DNA of 64,000 bases. It comes from Advenella mandrilli. GTDB lineage: Bacteria > Pseudomonadota > Gammaproteobacteria > Burkholderiales > Burkholderiaceae_B. Positions 1-10,000 of the stretch are shown here, one piece after another (position 1 is the stretch's first letter; the number at the start of each line of letters is the position of its first letter). Location of the stretch: positions 1 through 64,000 of the forward strand of contig NZ_JAENGP010000007.1 of the NCBI RefSeq assembly GCF_016595155.1. Reading direction: 5' to 3'. The position numbers and the translations under genes were made by a program. The notes under the pieces were generated by a model. That model was given only the letters and a program-made list of their open reading frames with translations. It was not told where the DNA came from and did not search any database.

Positions 1-125
1 CGCTGCTGGGTGGGGTGGTTCCGGCCCCGCCCCCACCCCCCATGTGGCACTAATCGCAGATCAGGAAACACCGCACCGCTGGGATACATCCGGGTTTATT
101 TTTTGTATTCAAGCCCGACTGTTTT
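1..125. other. Non-coding window edge with a C-rich tract
   Basis: No gene could be supported here. Positions 25-41 hold three cytosine runs (4, 5 and 6 long) separated by single bases, so the minus strand is strongly G-rich. This lies about 85 bases downstream of the peroxiredoxin gene that reads leftward. No clear stem with a T-tract was seen, and no ahpD partner is visible. Confidence 0.4.
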
Positions 126-674
126 TTACAGTGTTTCGCCGCCGGTTTCGCGGCTGCAGGGGCAGAGTTCGTCGGTTTGCAGGCCGTCTAGAATGCGCAG
201 GACTTCTTCGGGGTTACGTCCAACGTTCAGGTTGTTCACTGACACGTGTTGGATAACATTATCAGGGTCGACAATGAAGGTGGCGCGTAGGGCGACACCG
301 GCTGATTTTTCACGGATGCCAAGCTGGTCTATTAAAGAGCCGGTAGAGTCGGCAAATGAGTAATGTCCCAGTTTGTCCAGTTCGGCATTTTCGCGGCGCC
401 AGGCCAGTTTACAAAATTCGTTATCAACCGAACCGCCCATGAGAATCGCGTCACGGCTGGCAAAGTCCTGTGCCAGCTTATTGAATCCGACAATTTCCGT
501 GGGACAGACGAAGGTGAAGTCTTTGGGGTAAAAATAGATGATTTTCCATTTGCCCGGAAAAGAACTTTCGGTAATGTCTTCGAACGCAGAGACACCGTTT
601 TCTTCATGGTTATTAAAGCCCGGTTTGACACCAATCACTTTAAACGTTTCCAGTTTATCACCAATGGTTTTCAT
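126..674 (-). CDS. ahpC: Peroxiredoxin, AhpC/TSA family (three-cysteine type)
   Basis: 182-aa cytosolic thiol peroxidase that reduces hydrogen peroxide and organic hydroperoxides. The peroxidatic cysteine sits in FVCPTE (Cys57). The C-terminus carries a CPC pair in DELCPCS (Cys171 and Cys173). This arrangement resembles the mycobacterial-type AhpC that is recycled by AhpD or a thioredoxin-like partner rather than AhpF; that comparison is family knowledge. No ahpD or reductase gene is visible downstream, but the window ends 125 bases away. The start ATG is preceded by an A/G-rich stretch (gaaaaggaaaaac) serving as ribosome binding site. The gene appears monocistronic and is separated from envZ by about 60 bases on the same strand. 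Confidence 0.9.
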   Translation of the reverse strand: MKTIGDKLETFKVIGVKPGFNNHEENGVSAFEDITESSFPGKWKIIYFYPKDFTFVCPTEIVGFNKLAQDFASRDAILMGGSVDNEFCKLAWRRENAELDKLGHYSFADSTGSLIDQLGIREKSAGVALRATFIVDPDNVIQHVSVNNLNVGRNPEEVLRILDGLQTDELCPCSRETGGETL

Positions 675-735
675 GTTTTTCCTTTTCCTTATTCTTCAAG
701 GTTTCTAGATTCAATTCAGTATAACGCTAACACTT

Positions 736-2139
736 TCAGATGTCTGCCTGATTGTGCGCCGGCCTGGCTTTGGGAATTTCAATATGGCCGGTAAGCCCTG
801 CAGGTTTGTTGGGCAACAGCTTGAGTGAGCCGCCAACGTGCTTGAGAAGTCGCTCGACAATTGAAAGGCCAAGGCCCGCACCACTTACCCCTGTGCGGGC
901 GACTTCGCCACGGGAAAACGGCCGTAGCAGGCGTTCTATGTCTTTGGTCTGGATGCCAGGACCCCGGTCACTAACATTAATATGAATCAGTGAGCCTGCT
1001 TCCCGGGCAGTAACGGTGATATGGGCCGTGCCGTCTTCGGACTTACCATACCGCCGGGCGTTTTCAATCAGGTTACTGACAATACGCTTAAGGTTCAATT
1101 CTCCGATTTTGGCGTAGAGTCCGGGAGCGATGTCAAATTTCAGGGTGCCCGACAGGGATTCGGTATAGTTTTTTTCGCGTTGGCAAAGCATGGTCAGTAC
1201 TTCGGAAACATCAATGGCGGTATTGGGAATGGCGCCGGCCGGACGGGCATATTCCATGAGCTGGCCAATACTATGGTCAATCTGGGCCAGGTCTCCGTCA
1301 ATGGCGGCGCGGGCTTCATCACTGACATTGCTCAGTTCAATTTCAAGCCGCATGCGTGCCAGTGGGGTGCGCAGGTCATGGGAAATGCCTGCCAGCATCA
1401 GCTCTTTGTCGGCCTCGATCTGGCGCAGGTCACGGGCCATGCGATTGAAGGCATGGTTAAGGTCGCGGATTTCCAGCGGGCCTTCGTTGACGGGAAGGGG
1501 AGCCGGGTTTTCACCGCGAGCCACCTGCTGCACGGCTTTGGACAGGCGCGACAGGGGAATATTGACAAACCGTACACTAATGGCAGCACCGGTTACCGCC
1601 AGTATCAGGGCAATAATTCCCCAACCCAGCCATTCGTTGATCAGGGATACTTCGGAATGGTTATTTTTTAATAGTAGCCAGTACAACTCGTCGTTGACGG
1701 TAAAGCTAATCCAGATACCCGTTTCGCCATTCATGTTGGCAACCACCAGGGTGTCGGGGTTTTTGGTTTCCAGTCTGATATGCTGGATGAAGGTTTCCCA
1801 GAATAGGGTGTTGGGCAGGGCAAGCGTGGTGTCATCAAGCTGGCGCGGGAAAAACTGGATATCGCTGTCTGTGGCCAGGTCGATCACCAGCGCGTTACGC
1901 TCTGATGAAGGGACATAAAGCAGTGATTTTTGGGTGATTTTAAGGGCGGTGATGACCCGTTGGGCCAGTTGAATGGCACGGGGTTCTTCTTGCATGCTGA
2001 AAAAGACGGCAAGCCAGGTGCCCAGACTGACAATAAGCAATGCGGCCAACAGTAAAAAAGACCGGCTGAATAAACTCAGCCGGGCCTTGAATAATGTTTT
2101 GTGAAATAAACCTTTTAAATGGTTTTTATCTTCCTGCAT
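736..2139 (-). CDS. envZ: EnvZ/RisS-type sensor histidine kinase
   Basis: 467-aa inner-membrane histidine kinase, partner of the OmpR-type regulator encoded just upstream. Membrane segments lie near residues 28-48 and 171-190 and flank a periplasmic sensor of about 120 residues. A HAMP linker (about 192-245) follows, then the dimerisation/phosphoacceptor helix with ISHDLRTPLAR (His254). The ATPase has its N box around LIENARRYG and the G boxes DRGPGI and GAGLGLSIV. Domain order and length match EnvZ of beta- and gammaproteobacteria; the Bordetella homologue is called RisS. The gene follows ompR by 15 bases and is certainly cotranscribed with it. The signal sensed cannot be read from the sequence. 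Confidence 0.92.
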   Translation of the reverse strand: MQEDKNHLKGLFHKTLFKARLSLFSRSFLLLAALLIVSLGTWLAVFFSMQEEPRAIQLAQRVITALKITQKSLLYVPSSERNALVIDLATDSDIQFFPRQLDDTTLALPNTLFWETFIQHIRLETKNPDTLVVANMNGETGIWISFTVNDELYWLLLKNNHSEVSLINEWLGWGIIALILAVTGAAISVRFVNIPLSRLSKAVQQVARGENPAPLPVNEGPLEIRDLNHAFNRMARDLRQIEADKELMLAGISHDLRTPLARMRLEIELSNVSDEARAAIDGDLAQIDHSIGQLMEYARPAGAIPNTAIDVSEVLTMLCQREKNYTESLSGTLKFDIAPGLYAKIGELNLKRIVSNLIENARRYGKSEDGTAHITVTAREAGSLIHINVSDRGPGIQTKDIERLLRPFSRGEVARTGVSGAGLGLSIVERLLKHVGGSLKLLPNKPAGLTGHIEIPKARPAHNQADI

Positions 2140-2154
2140 GTAGCATATGTGGTA

Positions 2155-2889
2155 TTAGTTTCCGCCATCGGGTACGAAAACATAACCCAGCCCCCAGACG
2201 GTTTGAATGAAAACCGGTTTGGCAGGGTTGGGTTCGATTAATTTTCTAAGACGGGAAATTTGAACGTCAAGGCTTCGGTCGAAGGCTTCGTATTCGCGTC
2301 CGCGTGCCAGCTCCATGAGTTTGTCACGGGACAGGGGTACTTTGGGATGACGCGCAAACACTTTAAGAACCGAAAATTCGCCGGTGGTGATGGGAATGAC
2401 CTCATCGTTTTTGCTAAGGGTACGGGTTGACAGGTTCAGGGTGTAAGGTCCAAAAATAATGGATTCATTTTCCTGGCTGGGCGCGCCGGGGTGTTCGTCG
2501 GAGCCGCGGCGGCGCAGGATGGCATTGACCCTGGCCAGCAGTTCGCGCGGGTTGAAGGGTTTTGACAGGTAGTCATCGGCCCCCATTTCAAGGCCAAGAA
2601 TGCGGTCAATTTCTTCGGCTTTGGCTGTAAGCATGATAATGGGGGTGTTGTCACTGGCGCCACGCAGGCGACGGCAGATAGACAGACCATCTTCGCCTGG
2701 CAGCATGAGGTCAAGGACCAGCAGGTCGAAGTGTTCGCGTTGCCAGAGCTTGGACATTTCTTTGCCATCTTCGGCGACAAAAACATTGAACCCTTGTTCA
2801 GACAGATAGCGGCGTAGTAGATCACGCAGGCGTTGATCGTCGTCTACAACCAGTATTTTTCGAGGTGAAGTTTGATTTTGAGTGTTCAT
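2155..2889 (-). CDS. ompR: OmpR/RisA-type response regulator
   Basis: 244-aa two-component response regulator. The receiver domain (about residues 10-125) has the acidic cluster VVDDD, the phosphoacceptor Asp60 in LLVLDLMLPG, and the conserved lysine in MLTAKAEE. The C-terminal winged-helix DNA-binding domain (about 145-240) ends in QTVWGLGYVF, as in OmpR. First gene of the ompR-envZ operon. Its upstream region carries several TGTAACA/TGTTACA boxes resembling OmpR half-sites, so autoregulation is likely (inference). It is called risA in Bordetella. Confidence 0.93.
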   Translation of the reverse strand: MNTQNQTSPRKILVVDDDQRLRDLLRRYLSEQGFNVFVAEDGKEMSKLWQREHFDLLVLDLMLPGEDGLSICRRLRGASDNTPIIMLTAKAEEIDRILGLEMGADDYLSKPFNPRELLARVNAILRRRGSDEHPGAPSQENESIIFGPYTLNLSTRTLSKNDEVIPITTGEFSVLKVFARHPKVPLSRDKLMELARGREYEAFDRSLDVQISRLRKLIEPNPAKPVFIQTVWGLGYVFVPDGGN

Positions 2890-3253
2890 ACCGGAAATGT
2901 AACAGCCTTCAAAAAGGTTAACTAGGGGGTTTCACAACATGTTACACAAAAAAAGACCGGGCAATTGTGATTCTTGTGTAACTGATATTTATGCCTGTAA
3001 TAATCAGGATGGATTTGTTTATGGATGATTAAGCAAAATTTGGCGGATGAGGCGCTTTAAGCTATTAAAATGTTATTTTATTAATGGTAATACACTATTA
3101 TCAATGTAATAAAGCAAATTTTAAAGGGGTTTTCTAAAAACTTTTGCGGTATACCAAGCTTAGTGTGTTTTTGTATTGTTATACCTTTTTTGGTATTTTG
3201 TAACAAATAAGGCTTATTGCCTATCGGTATATACGATAGTTTTTGAATTTTTT
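2890..3253. promoter_or_regulatory. ompR / tsaB-rimI divergent intergenic region with repeated GTAAC boxes
   Basis: 364 bases without a gene between divergent operons. Visible elements are TGTAACA at 2898-2904 and 3199-3205, TGTTACA at 2940-2946, and a perfect 9-bp inverted repeat GTTACACAA (2941-2949) / TTGTGTAAC (2974-2982). There is also an 8-bp palindrome GGTATACC (3148-3155) and the inverted repeat CTATCG/CGATAG (3221-3226 and 3234-3239), which ends 14 bases before the tsaB start. The GTAAC boxes look like OmpR half-sites and suggest autoregulation. The palindromes next to tsaB could serve another regulator. Confidence 0.5.
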
Positions 3254-4528
3254 ATGACAAACATTAATTTGATTGGGATCGAAACCTCGGGCACCGGCTC
3301 TAGCGTGGCCTTATTGTGCACCAATGAGCAAGGCAATGCCAGGGTAACGGTCCGGCACAATGAACTGGGTCAGCAACACGCCGAACGCCTGTTGCCCATG
3401 CTGGATGAGCTGCTCGCAGAGGCCGGTTTACAAAAAAGCGATATCCATGGAATTGCTTTCGGGCAGGGGCCGGGCGGGTTTACCGGCTTGCGCATTGCCT
3501 GTGGCGCTGCCCAGGGATTGGGCTTTGGGTTGGGGGTGCCGGTCTATCCGGTCACTTCACTGCGGGCCACGGCCGAGCTGGCGCGTTTGCAGGCCGATGG
3601 CCATTATATTGTCAGTGTGCTTGATGCCCGCATGAGCGAGGTCTTTATGGCCGTTTACCGCGAAGATGACAATCAGCTTGAAACTGTTCAGGGCCCTTGC
3701 CTTATTGCCGCCAGCCAGGTTTTCGCCTGGTTGGAAAGCCAGCGCGATGAATGGAGCCGGAACCAGGGTCAAGATATCCGCTTTTTGCTTGCCGGCAATG
3801 CACTGGCTGCTTACCCCGATATATTGCAGGGGCACAACGGTATCGCTTACGGGCCAGCAGAATGGGCCGGTGCCGATACGGTTGTGCGGCTTGCCCTGTC
3901 TGCCTGGCATAATCACCAGTTTATCCTGGCCGATCATGCCAGCCCGCTGTATGTACGTGATAAGGTGGCTTTTACCACCCGCGAACGGGAGCAGGGGGCA
4001 GGCGGTAATCCCAAGGCGAGCCTGCCTGTAAACAGTAGCCTGCCTTTGTCCGAAAAAGCCGTTCAGCCGCTAGAAGATGATTATATGGTTCAGGTCATGA
4101 AGGAAGAACATATTGATGCCGTGGTGGCCATTGAGCGGGCCGTGCAGGAAAAACCCTGGACCAAAGGCAATTTCCTGGATGCGCTTAACGCCAATTACCC
4201 TGGCTGCGTTATTATAGACAGGGAAAATAGGGTTCTGGGTTTTGCCATGCAAATGCTGGCCCCTGATGTTTCCCATTTGCTGCTTATTGGCGTTACACCG
4301 GGCTTCCAGGGGCAGGGGTTGGGTGCCCGTTTGCTGGCTTTTACCGAGAACAGGCTTAAAGAGGCAGGGTTAACGATGCAGGTGCTTGAAGTGCGCCCTT
4401 CAAACCGCCAGGCAAGCGCTTTTTACAAACGGCATAATTATGTGCAAATTGGCGTGCGCAAAGGTTATTATGCTGGTAATAATGGTGAAAGTGAAGATGC
4501 GCTAGTCCTGCAAAAGCAGCTGGCTTAA
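3254..4528 (+). CDS. tsaB-rimI: Fusion of TsaB (tRNA t6A synthesis) and RimI (protein N-acetyltransferase)
   Basis: 424-aa two-domain protein. The N-terminal part (about residues 4-240) is TsaB, with the start IGIETSGTGSSVALL and the segment GPGGFTGLRIACGAAQGLG. TsaB scaffolds TsaD in making threonylcarbamoyladenosine at position 37 of tRNAs. After a linker of about 30 residues, the part from residue 278 on is a GNAT acetyltransferase of the RimI family. It has the acetyl-CoA loop GFQGQGLGA and the C-terminal LEVRPSN and FYKRHNY motifs that carry the glutamate and tyrosine used by RimI. RimI acetylates the N-terminal alanine of ribosomal protein S18. The two genes are usually separate and adjacent; here no stop codon intervenes. 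The ATG at 3254 fits the TsaB N-terminus; the frame stays open 26 codons further upstream. No good Shine-Dalgarno sequence is visible. Confidence 0.9.
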   Translation: MTNINLIGIETSGTGSSVALLCTNEQGNARVTVRHNELGQQHAERLLPMLDELLAEAGLQKSDIHGIAFGQGPGGFTGLRIACGAAQGLGFGLGVPVYPVTSLRATAELARLQADGHYIVSVLDARMSEVFMAVYREDDNQLETVQGPCLIAASQVFAWLESQRDEWSRNQGQDIRFLLAGNALAAYPDILQGHNGIAYGPAEWAGADTVVRLALSAWHNHQFILADHASPLYVRDKVAFTTREREQGAGGNPKASLPVNSSLPLSEKAVQPLEDDYMVQVMKEEHIDAVVAIERAVQEKPWTKGNFLDALNANYPGCVIIDRENRVLGFAMQMLAPDVSHLLLIGVTPGFQGQGLGARLLAFTENRLKEAGLTMQVLEVRPSNRQASAFYKRHNYVQIGVRKGYYAGNNGESEDALVLQKQLA

Positions 4529-4535
4529 TAAGTTT

Positions 4536-5447
4536 ATGGTCCCTAATAATTTAACTCCTCCGGTCTTGGTCCGGCCCAATATAAATGGCTTGCAGGTGTT
4601 GTGGCTGCAAGAGTTGGGCATAGACCGCCTGTGGGGCAAGCCCTTATTGCCGGTTACAGGTGGGGCGGCTGTCGTCAAACATCAGGCTGAGGCGCCCGCT
4701 CGTCCATCGGCTTATATAGCTACGGCAAAAGTGTCTGGCGGGCCGCCCGGGCAACCGTTGCCAGCCACCCCGCATGAACCCGTCACCGCACAGCGGCCTT
4801 CGCGCCATTTTGCAAGGGTGGTACCGGCGCGGCCCCCGCAAGAAGAGGCCGCGCCCACGGTGGTGTTGCGGCCCGATATCGGTCATCTTGACTGGCCTGG
4901 TTTGCGTGAAAGTGTGGCCAACTGCACAAGTTGCTCTTTGGGTGAGCACCGCAGGCAGGCGGTTTTTGGGGAAGGGGCGCTGCCTTCCGATTGGATGTTT
5001 GTTGAAGAAGCGCCGGGCGAACAGGATGACTGGCATGGGCAGCCCTTTATGGGCAAGGCGGGAACGCTGTTTGACAATATGCTCAAGGCTGTTCAGTTGC
5101 AGCGTGAAACCGTATTTATAACCCCGTTGGTAAAATGCCGGCCGGTTGCCAATATTACCCCTTCAAAAGAAGAGGTGGCCAGTTGCCTGGGTTTTTTACA
5201 GGCGCAGATTGAACGGGTCCAGCCCAAGTGTATTGTGGTTTTCGGGCGTGCCGCCAACCTGCTTTTGGGCAGCAATGAAACCATTGACGTCTTGCGTGCA
5301 AAAGATTGTTTTATTAATGATGCGCATGGAAAGCAGATTCCGGTTGTGGTGACGTATCACCCCAACCATTTAATGGTCGCGCACGCCGATAAGGCCCGGG
5401 TTTGGCAAGACTTGCAAAAAGCCTTGCGGATTGTGCGTTCCTGTTAA
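4536..5447 (+). CDS. Uracil-DNA glycosylase, family 4 (iron-sulfur type)
   Basis: 303-aa DNA repair enzyme predicted to remove uracil from DNA. The first 100 or so residues are a Pro/Ala-rich, poorly conserved region. The catalytic domain has the paired cysteines NCTSCSLG, then two more in VKCRPV and ASCLGF, which together would bind the 4Fe-4S cluster typical of the family. Motif 1 reads VEEAPGEQDD where the usual form is GEAPG followed by acidic residues, so the first glycine is glutamate. The C-terminal motif reads HPNHLM instead of the usual HPS/A-x-LL. All four cysteines are present, so the gene looks intact but divergent. It starts 7 bases after tsaB-rimI and is probably cotranscribed. 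Confidence 0.85.
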   Translation: MVPNNLTPPVLVRPNINGLQVLWLQELGIDRLWGKPLLPVTGGAAVVKHQAEAPARPSAYIATAKVSGGPPGQPLPATPHEPVTAQRPSRHFARVVPARPPQEEAAPTVVLRPDIGHLDWPGLRESVANCTSCSLGEHRRQAVFGEGALPSDWMFVEEAPGEQDDWHGQPFMGKAGTLFDNMLKAVQLQRETVFITPLVKCRPVANITPSKEEVASCLGFLQAQIERVQPKCIVVFGRAANLLLGSNETIDVLRAKDCFINDAHGKQIPVVVTYHPNHLMVAHADKARVWQDLQKALRIVRSC

Positions 5448-5452
5448 TTAAA

Positions 5453-6766
5453 CTACGAACTTTGCTGCGCCCGTCCGTGGCCGATTTCGCCAATTTCATT
5501 GAAGGTGTCGGCGTAGCGTTTTTTATTGACCATACACCACACAATAATGAAAGACATTAATACGGCCACAATAGAGCCAAAAATAATAATGATGGTATTA
5601 ATATGCATCTCAAAGGCCACCATGGCGCCATAGGCGGCGACCATGAATAGGATGTTAAGCTGCTCATTGAAGTTTTGCACCGCAATGGAATGACCGGCTG
5701 AAAGCAGGACATGCCCGCGGTGTTGCAGCAGCGCATTCATGGGCACTACAAAGAAACCGGCCAGGCCACCTATTAGAATTAGCACCATATAAACGCTCCA
5801 GTCACTTTTGGTGATGGTCATGAGCATGACGGCCAGGCCCATGATAATACCAACGGGCAATACGACAAGTGCTTTACGTAACGGGACCTTGCCGGCCAGT
5901 ACCGAGCCAAGCACGGTGCCAATGGCGGCTACCCCCATTAAATTGGCTGATTGGGCAATGCTAAGGTTTAAATGGTCTTGTCCCCACTGCAAAACCACCA
6001 GTTGCAGGGTTGCCCCGGCACCCCAGAACAAGGTGGTAACGGCCAGGGAGATTTGTCCTACTTTGTCTTGCCACAGAATTTTAACGTAACTGAAGAAAAC
6101 CCGGTATAGCCTGGCGGGATTGGTTTCCTGCTTGGGGTAAACAAAGTGAGTGTTGGGAATTAACAGGTTGCACAAGGCTGCCAGGATATAAATGGTGGCA
6201 ATAACCACGATGGCCGCTTCAGCAGGTGTTTTGGCAATGGTGCTAATAAACGGGTTGGCCAGCAACCAGCCCGACATGGCCGGTTCAGTGAGTTTACCGC
6301 CCAGTACAACACCCAGGATAATAGAAAGTACGGTCAGGCCTTCTATCCAGCTGTTGCCCTTGACCAGGTCGTTGGGAGGAAGCAGTTCAGTCACAATACC
6401 ATATTTGGCGGGCGAATAAGCGGCGGCACCTATACCCACCAGGGCATAGGAAAAACAGACAATATAAGCGTGTAACGAGTGGTTGTCGCCCGAGACGAAC
6501 TCAAAGCCGAACATGAGCAGGCAACCTGAGATTTTAATGGCGTTGGTCACAAACATGACTCTGCCCTTGGGGAAAGAATCTGAAATGGCACCCACGAAAG
6601 CGGCCAGAACGACATAGGAAAACGCAAAAAACCATTTCATGGCTGGCGTCATCCAGTCTGGCCCGTTTAACTCGGCAATGAGCGCTATGGCGGCAATAAA
6701 TAAAGCATTGTCGGCAAGCGAAGATAACGCCTGCGCGATCATGACGAGATAAAAACCTTTTTTCAA
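5453..6766 (-). CDS. lplT: Lysophospholipid transporter LplT (MFS)
   Basis: 437-aa major facilitator protein with about 12 membrane segments in the inner membrane. It begins MKKGFYLVMIAQALSSLADN, the typical LplT N-terminus, and ALFIAAIALIAEL follows. LplT flips 2-acyl-lysophospholipids inward for re-acylation, usually with the acyltransferase Aas; no aas gene is adjacent. It converges on the glycosylase gene with only 5 bases between stop codons and is divergent from smc. Confidence 0.88.
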   Translation of the reverse strand: MKKGFYLVMIAQALSSLADNALFIAAIALIAELNGPDWMTPAMKWFFAFSYVVLAAFVGAISDSFPKGRVMFVTNAIKISGCLLMFGFEFVSGDNHSLHAYIVCFSYALVGIGAAAYSPAKYGIVTELLPPNDLVKGNSWIEGLTVLSIILGVVLGGKLTEPAMSGWLLANPFISTIAKTPAEAAIVVIATIYILAALCNLLIPNTHFVYPKQETNPARLYRVFFSYVKILWQDKVGQISLAVTTLFWGAGATLQLVVLQWGQDHLNLSIAQSANLMGVAAIGTVLGSVLAGKVPLRKALVVLPVGIIMGLAVMLMTITKSDWSVYMVLILIGGLAGFFVVPMNALLQHRGHVLLSAGHSIAVQNFNEQLNILFMVAAYGAMVAFEMHINTIIIIFGSIVAVLMSFIIVWCMVNKKRYADTFNEIGEIGHGRAQQSS

Positions 6767-7015
6767 CCGAATTCCAATTTTTGTTTTTTACTGCGAAGTG
6801 ACCAGACCGCTTGCATGAAGAAATAAAGTATTGCCATCCGTTTTTTTCAGTTACCGTAAATTCAAAAAACCAAGCGGTAAAATTTAGTAAGGCGGTGACT
6901 TTTATTAACTATATTTTGTATGCAGCTAGGTTATTATATAAGGTTTAAGGCTTCATGCAACTTGTCAGTCACAATTGCACGAAACCAATTTAATAAAGTA
7001 TTCCAGTTCATTAAC

Positions 7016-10000
7016 GTGCGTTTAACCCAACTAAAATTATCCGGTTTCAAATCATTTGTCGATCCAACCACCATTCCTGTTCCCAGCCAGCTGGTCGGGG
7101 TGGTGGGTCCCAATGGTTGTGGCAAATCCAACATTATTGATGCCGTTCGTTGGGTGCTGGGCGAAACCCGGGCTTCCGAATTGCGTGGTGAATCTATGCA
7201 AGACGTCATTTTCAATGGTTCGGGCAATCGCAAGGCGGCAGGGCGGGCTTCGGTTGAACTGGTGTTTAACAACAGTGATGGGCGTGCAATAGGGCAATGG
7301 AGCGTCTACGCCGAGATTTCTGTCAGGCGTGTGCTAACCAAAGACGGGACCAGTAGTTATTTTATTAATAACCAGCAGGTACGCCGTCGCGATATTCACG
7401 ACCTGTTCCTGGGTACCGGTTTGGGCGCCCGGGGTTATGCCATTATTGGCCAGGGCATGATTAACCGTCTTATCGAGGCTAAACCCGAAGAGTTGCGGGT
7501 GTATCTTGAAGAGGCCGCTGGGGTATCCCGCTATAAAGAACGGCGCCGCGAAACCGAAAATCGTCTGTCTGACACCCGTGAAAACCTGACGCGTGTTGAA
7601 GATATCCTGCGCGAACTTGAAACGCAGCTTGAAAAGCTTGCGTCACAGGCCGAGGTGGCCACGCAGTATCGCAGCCTGCAGCAAGAGGGCGAAAAGAAGC
7701 AACATGTCTTGTGGATGATTCGCGAAGAAAATGCCAAACAGGAAAGACAGCGTAAGGCCGAGGAAAGCGAAAAGGCGCAAACTGATCTGGAAGCGGCGCT
7801 GGCGCAGCTGCGCTCGACTGAAACGGCAGTGGAGGCGCGTCGTCAGGCGCATTATCAGGCCAGTGATGCGGTTCATGCGGCACAAACCGCCATGTACGAA
7901 GCCAATACGCAGGTTAGTCGCCTTGAAACTGAAATCAGGCATGTGGCTGACTCACGCAATCGCCTGCACAGCCGCAAGTTGCAATTAACAACGCAAATCC
8001 AGGAATGGGAAGCGCAATACCGGCATTGCGAAGAACAAATTACCCTGCTCGAAGAAGATAGTGCGGTTTCAGCTGAGCTGGCCGAAGAGTCTCGCGCCCG
8101 GGTGGAAGAAATGCAGTCGCAATTGCCCGGGCTGGAAACCCGGCTCCGGCAAACCTCTGCCGAGCGTGAGAGCCTGCGCAGTACCTTGGTCGGCATTGAA
8201 CAAAATCTGGCCCTGGTGGGGCAGCAACAAACAGAAACCAACCGCCAGCTACAATTGCTGGAGCAACGACGCGAAAGGCTGCTTAAGGAAAAAAGTGAAA
8301 TTGCCTTGCCCGATACCGGTCGCAGCGAACAGTTGGCCGGAGACAGTGCCGCTGCCGCATTGCAGCTGGAAGAAGCGCAGGCACAATTAATCAGCCTTGA
8401 AGAACGCCTGCCGGGGCTTGAAGATGCCCGTCGCCAGGCCCATGAAAACGCCCAGGCAGAAAATGCCAATCTGGCCCGCCTTGAAGCCCGGCTGGCTGCC
8501 TTGGTGAAACTGCAGGAAGATGTGCAAAAACAGGGGGCATTGGCACCCTGGTTGCAAAAACATGAATTATCCAGTCTTGGTCGCCTGTGGCAAAAACTCC
8601 AGGTTGAACCGGGTTGGGAAAGCGCGTTTGAATCGGTGCTGCGTGAACGAATGGCGGCCATCGAAGTGCGTAATCTTGAGCTTACTCGTGCTTTTGCCCA
8701 TGATGCACCCCCATCACGGCTGGCGTTTTACCAGAAACCGGCTGCTTCGTTAGTGGTGCCGGTTTCTGCGCAGGGCATGAAGCCGCTGTCGTCCCTGGTG
8801 CGTAGTAATGATGCCGACCTTAAAGCGCTGCTTGTGCAGTGGTTGCACGGCATTTATGTGGCTAACGACTTGCCCGAGGCCCTGGCCAGCCGCCAGCAGT
8901 TGCCCGAAGGGGGGCAGATTGTGCTTAAAAGCGGTCATGTGGTTGATGCCAGCGGGGTTTGTTTTTATGCGGCTGATTCCGATCAGGCGGGTATGCTGGC
9001 GCGGCAGAATGAAATAGAAAACCTGCGGCGTGAAATCAAGGCCGGCCAGTTAATTGCCGATCAGGCCATTAGTGCGGTTGCCCGCAGTGAAAGTGCCTGG
9101 AACCAGGTCTCACAGGCAATGGTGCCGGCCCGTCAGCGACTGGCTGAGTTAACCCGCCGCAGCCACGACCTGCAACTGGAATACACCCGTTTTCAACAGC
9201 TAATCCAGCAGTCTGACGAACGCTCGCGCCGCCTGAATGAAGACCTGGCCGACCTGGACCTGCAGCGCGAAGAGCTGCTGGCCATCCTGGAAACCAGCGA
9301 GATCCGTTTTGAAACCCTTGACATGGAGCTGGGTGAGATACAAAGCCGCCATGCCGATGCGCAAATGCAGGGTGAAGATCTGGCACAAGAAGCCGAGCAG
9401 GCCAGGCAGGCCCTGCGGGACCTTGAGCGTTCGGCCCAAGAGGCCGAGTTCAGCCAGCGATCACTGGCTGCCCGCATTACCGAGCTGGAAAAGAATAAGG
9501 AGTTGGCCCGCCATCAAAGCGGACAGGCTCGCTTTGAGCTGGATAACCTTGAACGGGAGCTTTTTGATTTTGATGAAGAGGCCATTCGCAGCGGCTTGCA
9601 GGAAGCACTTGAGGCCCGGGCTGAAAAAGAAGAGGCCCTGACGCAGGCCCGGATCGAACTGGAAAATATCGCCGCCACGCTGCGCAATGCCGATGATGGC
9701 CGACAGGCGCTTGAGCAGTCACTTGAGCCTTTGCGAGGCCGTATCATGCAGTTACAGCTTGATGAGCAGGCGGCCCGTCTGGCGGTTGAGCAGTTTGCCG
9801 AGCAATTGAATCAGCACGAGGTTGATCGCGATCAATTGCGCGCCATGCTGGCGGATTTGCCGCCCGATTGGCAAAAAATTACTTGGCTTCAGTCAGAGGT
9901 CCAGAAAGTTTCAAGGCAGATAGACAGTCTGGGACCGGTGAACCTGGCTGCCCTTGATGAACTGGCAGAATCCAGTAAGCGCAAAGGGTTTCTTGACGCC

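Noticed and set aside
6920-7015. N-terminal extension of SMC from an upstream ATG
   Set aside because: The 32 extra residues lack any SMC character, while the GTG at 7016 gives the conserved MRLTQLKLSGFKSF start.
7873-8661. 262-codon minus-strand frame within smc
   Set aside because: It mirrors the coiled-coil coding of smc and gives a Ser/Arg/Cys-rich sequence with no protein-like pattern.
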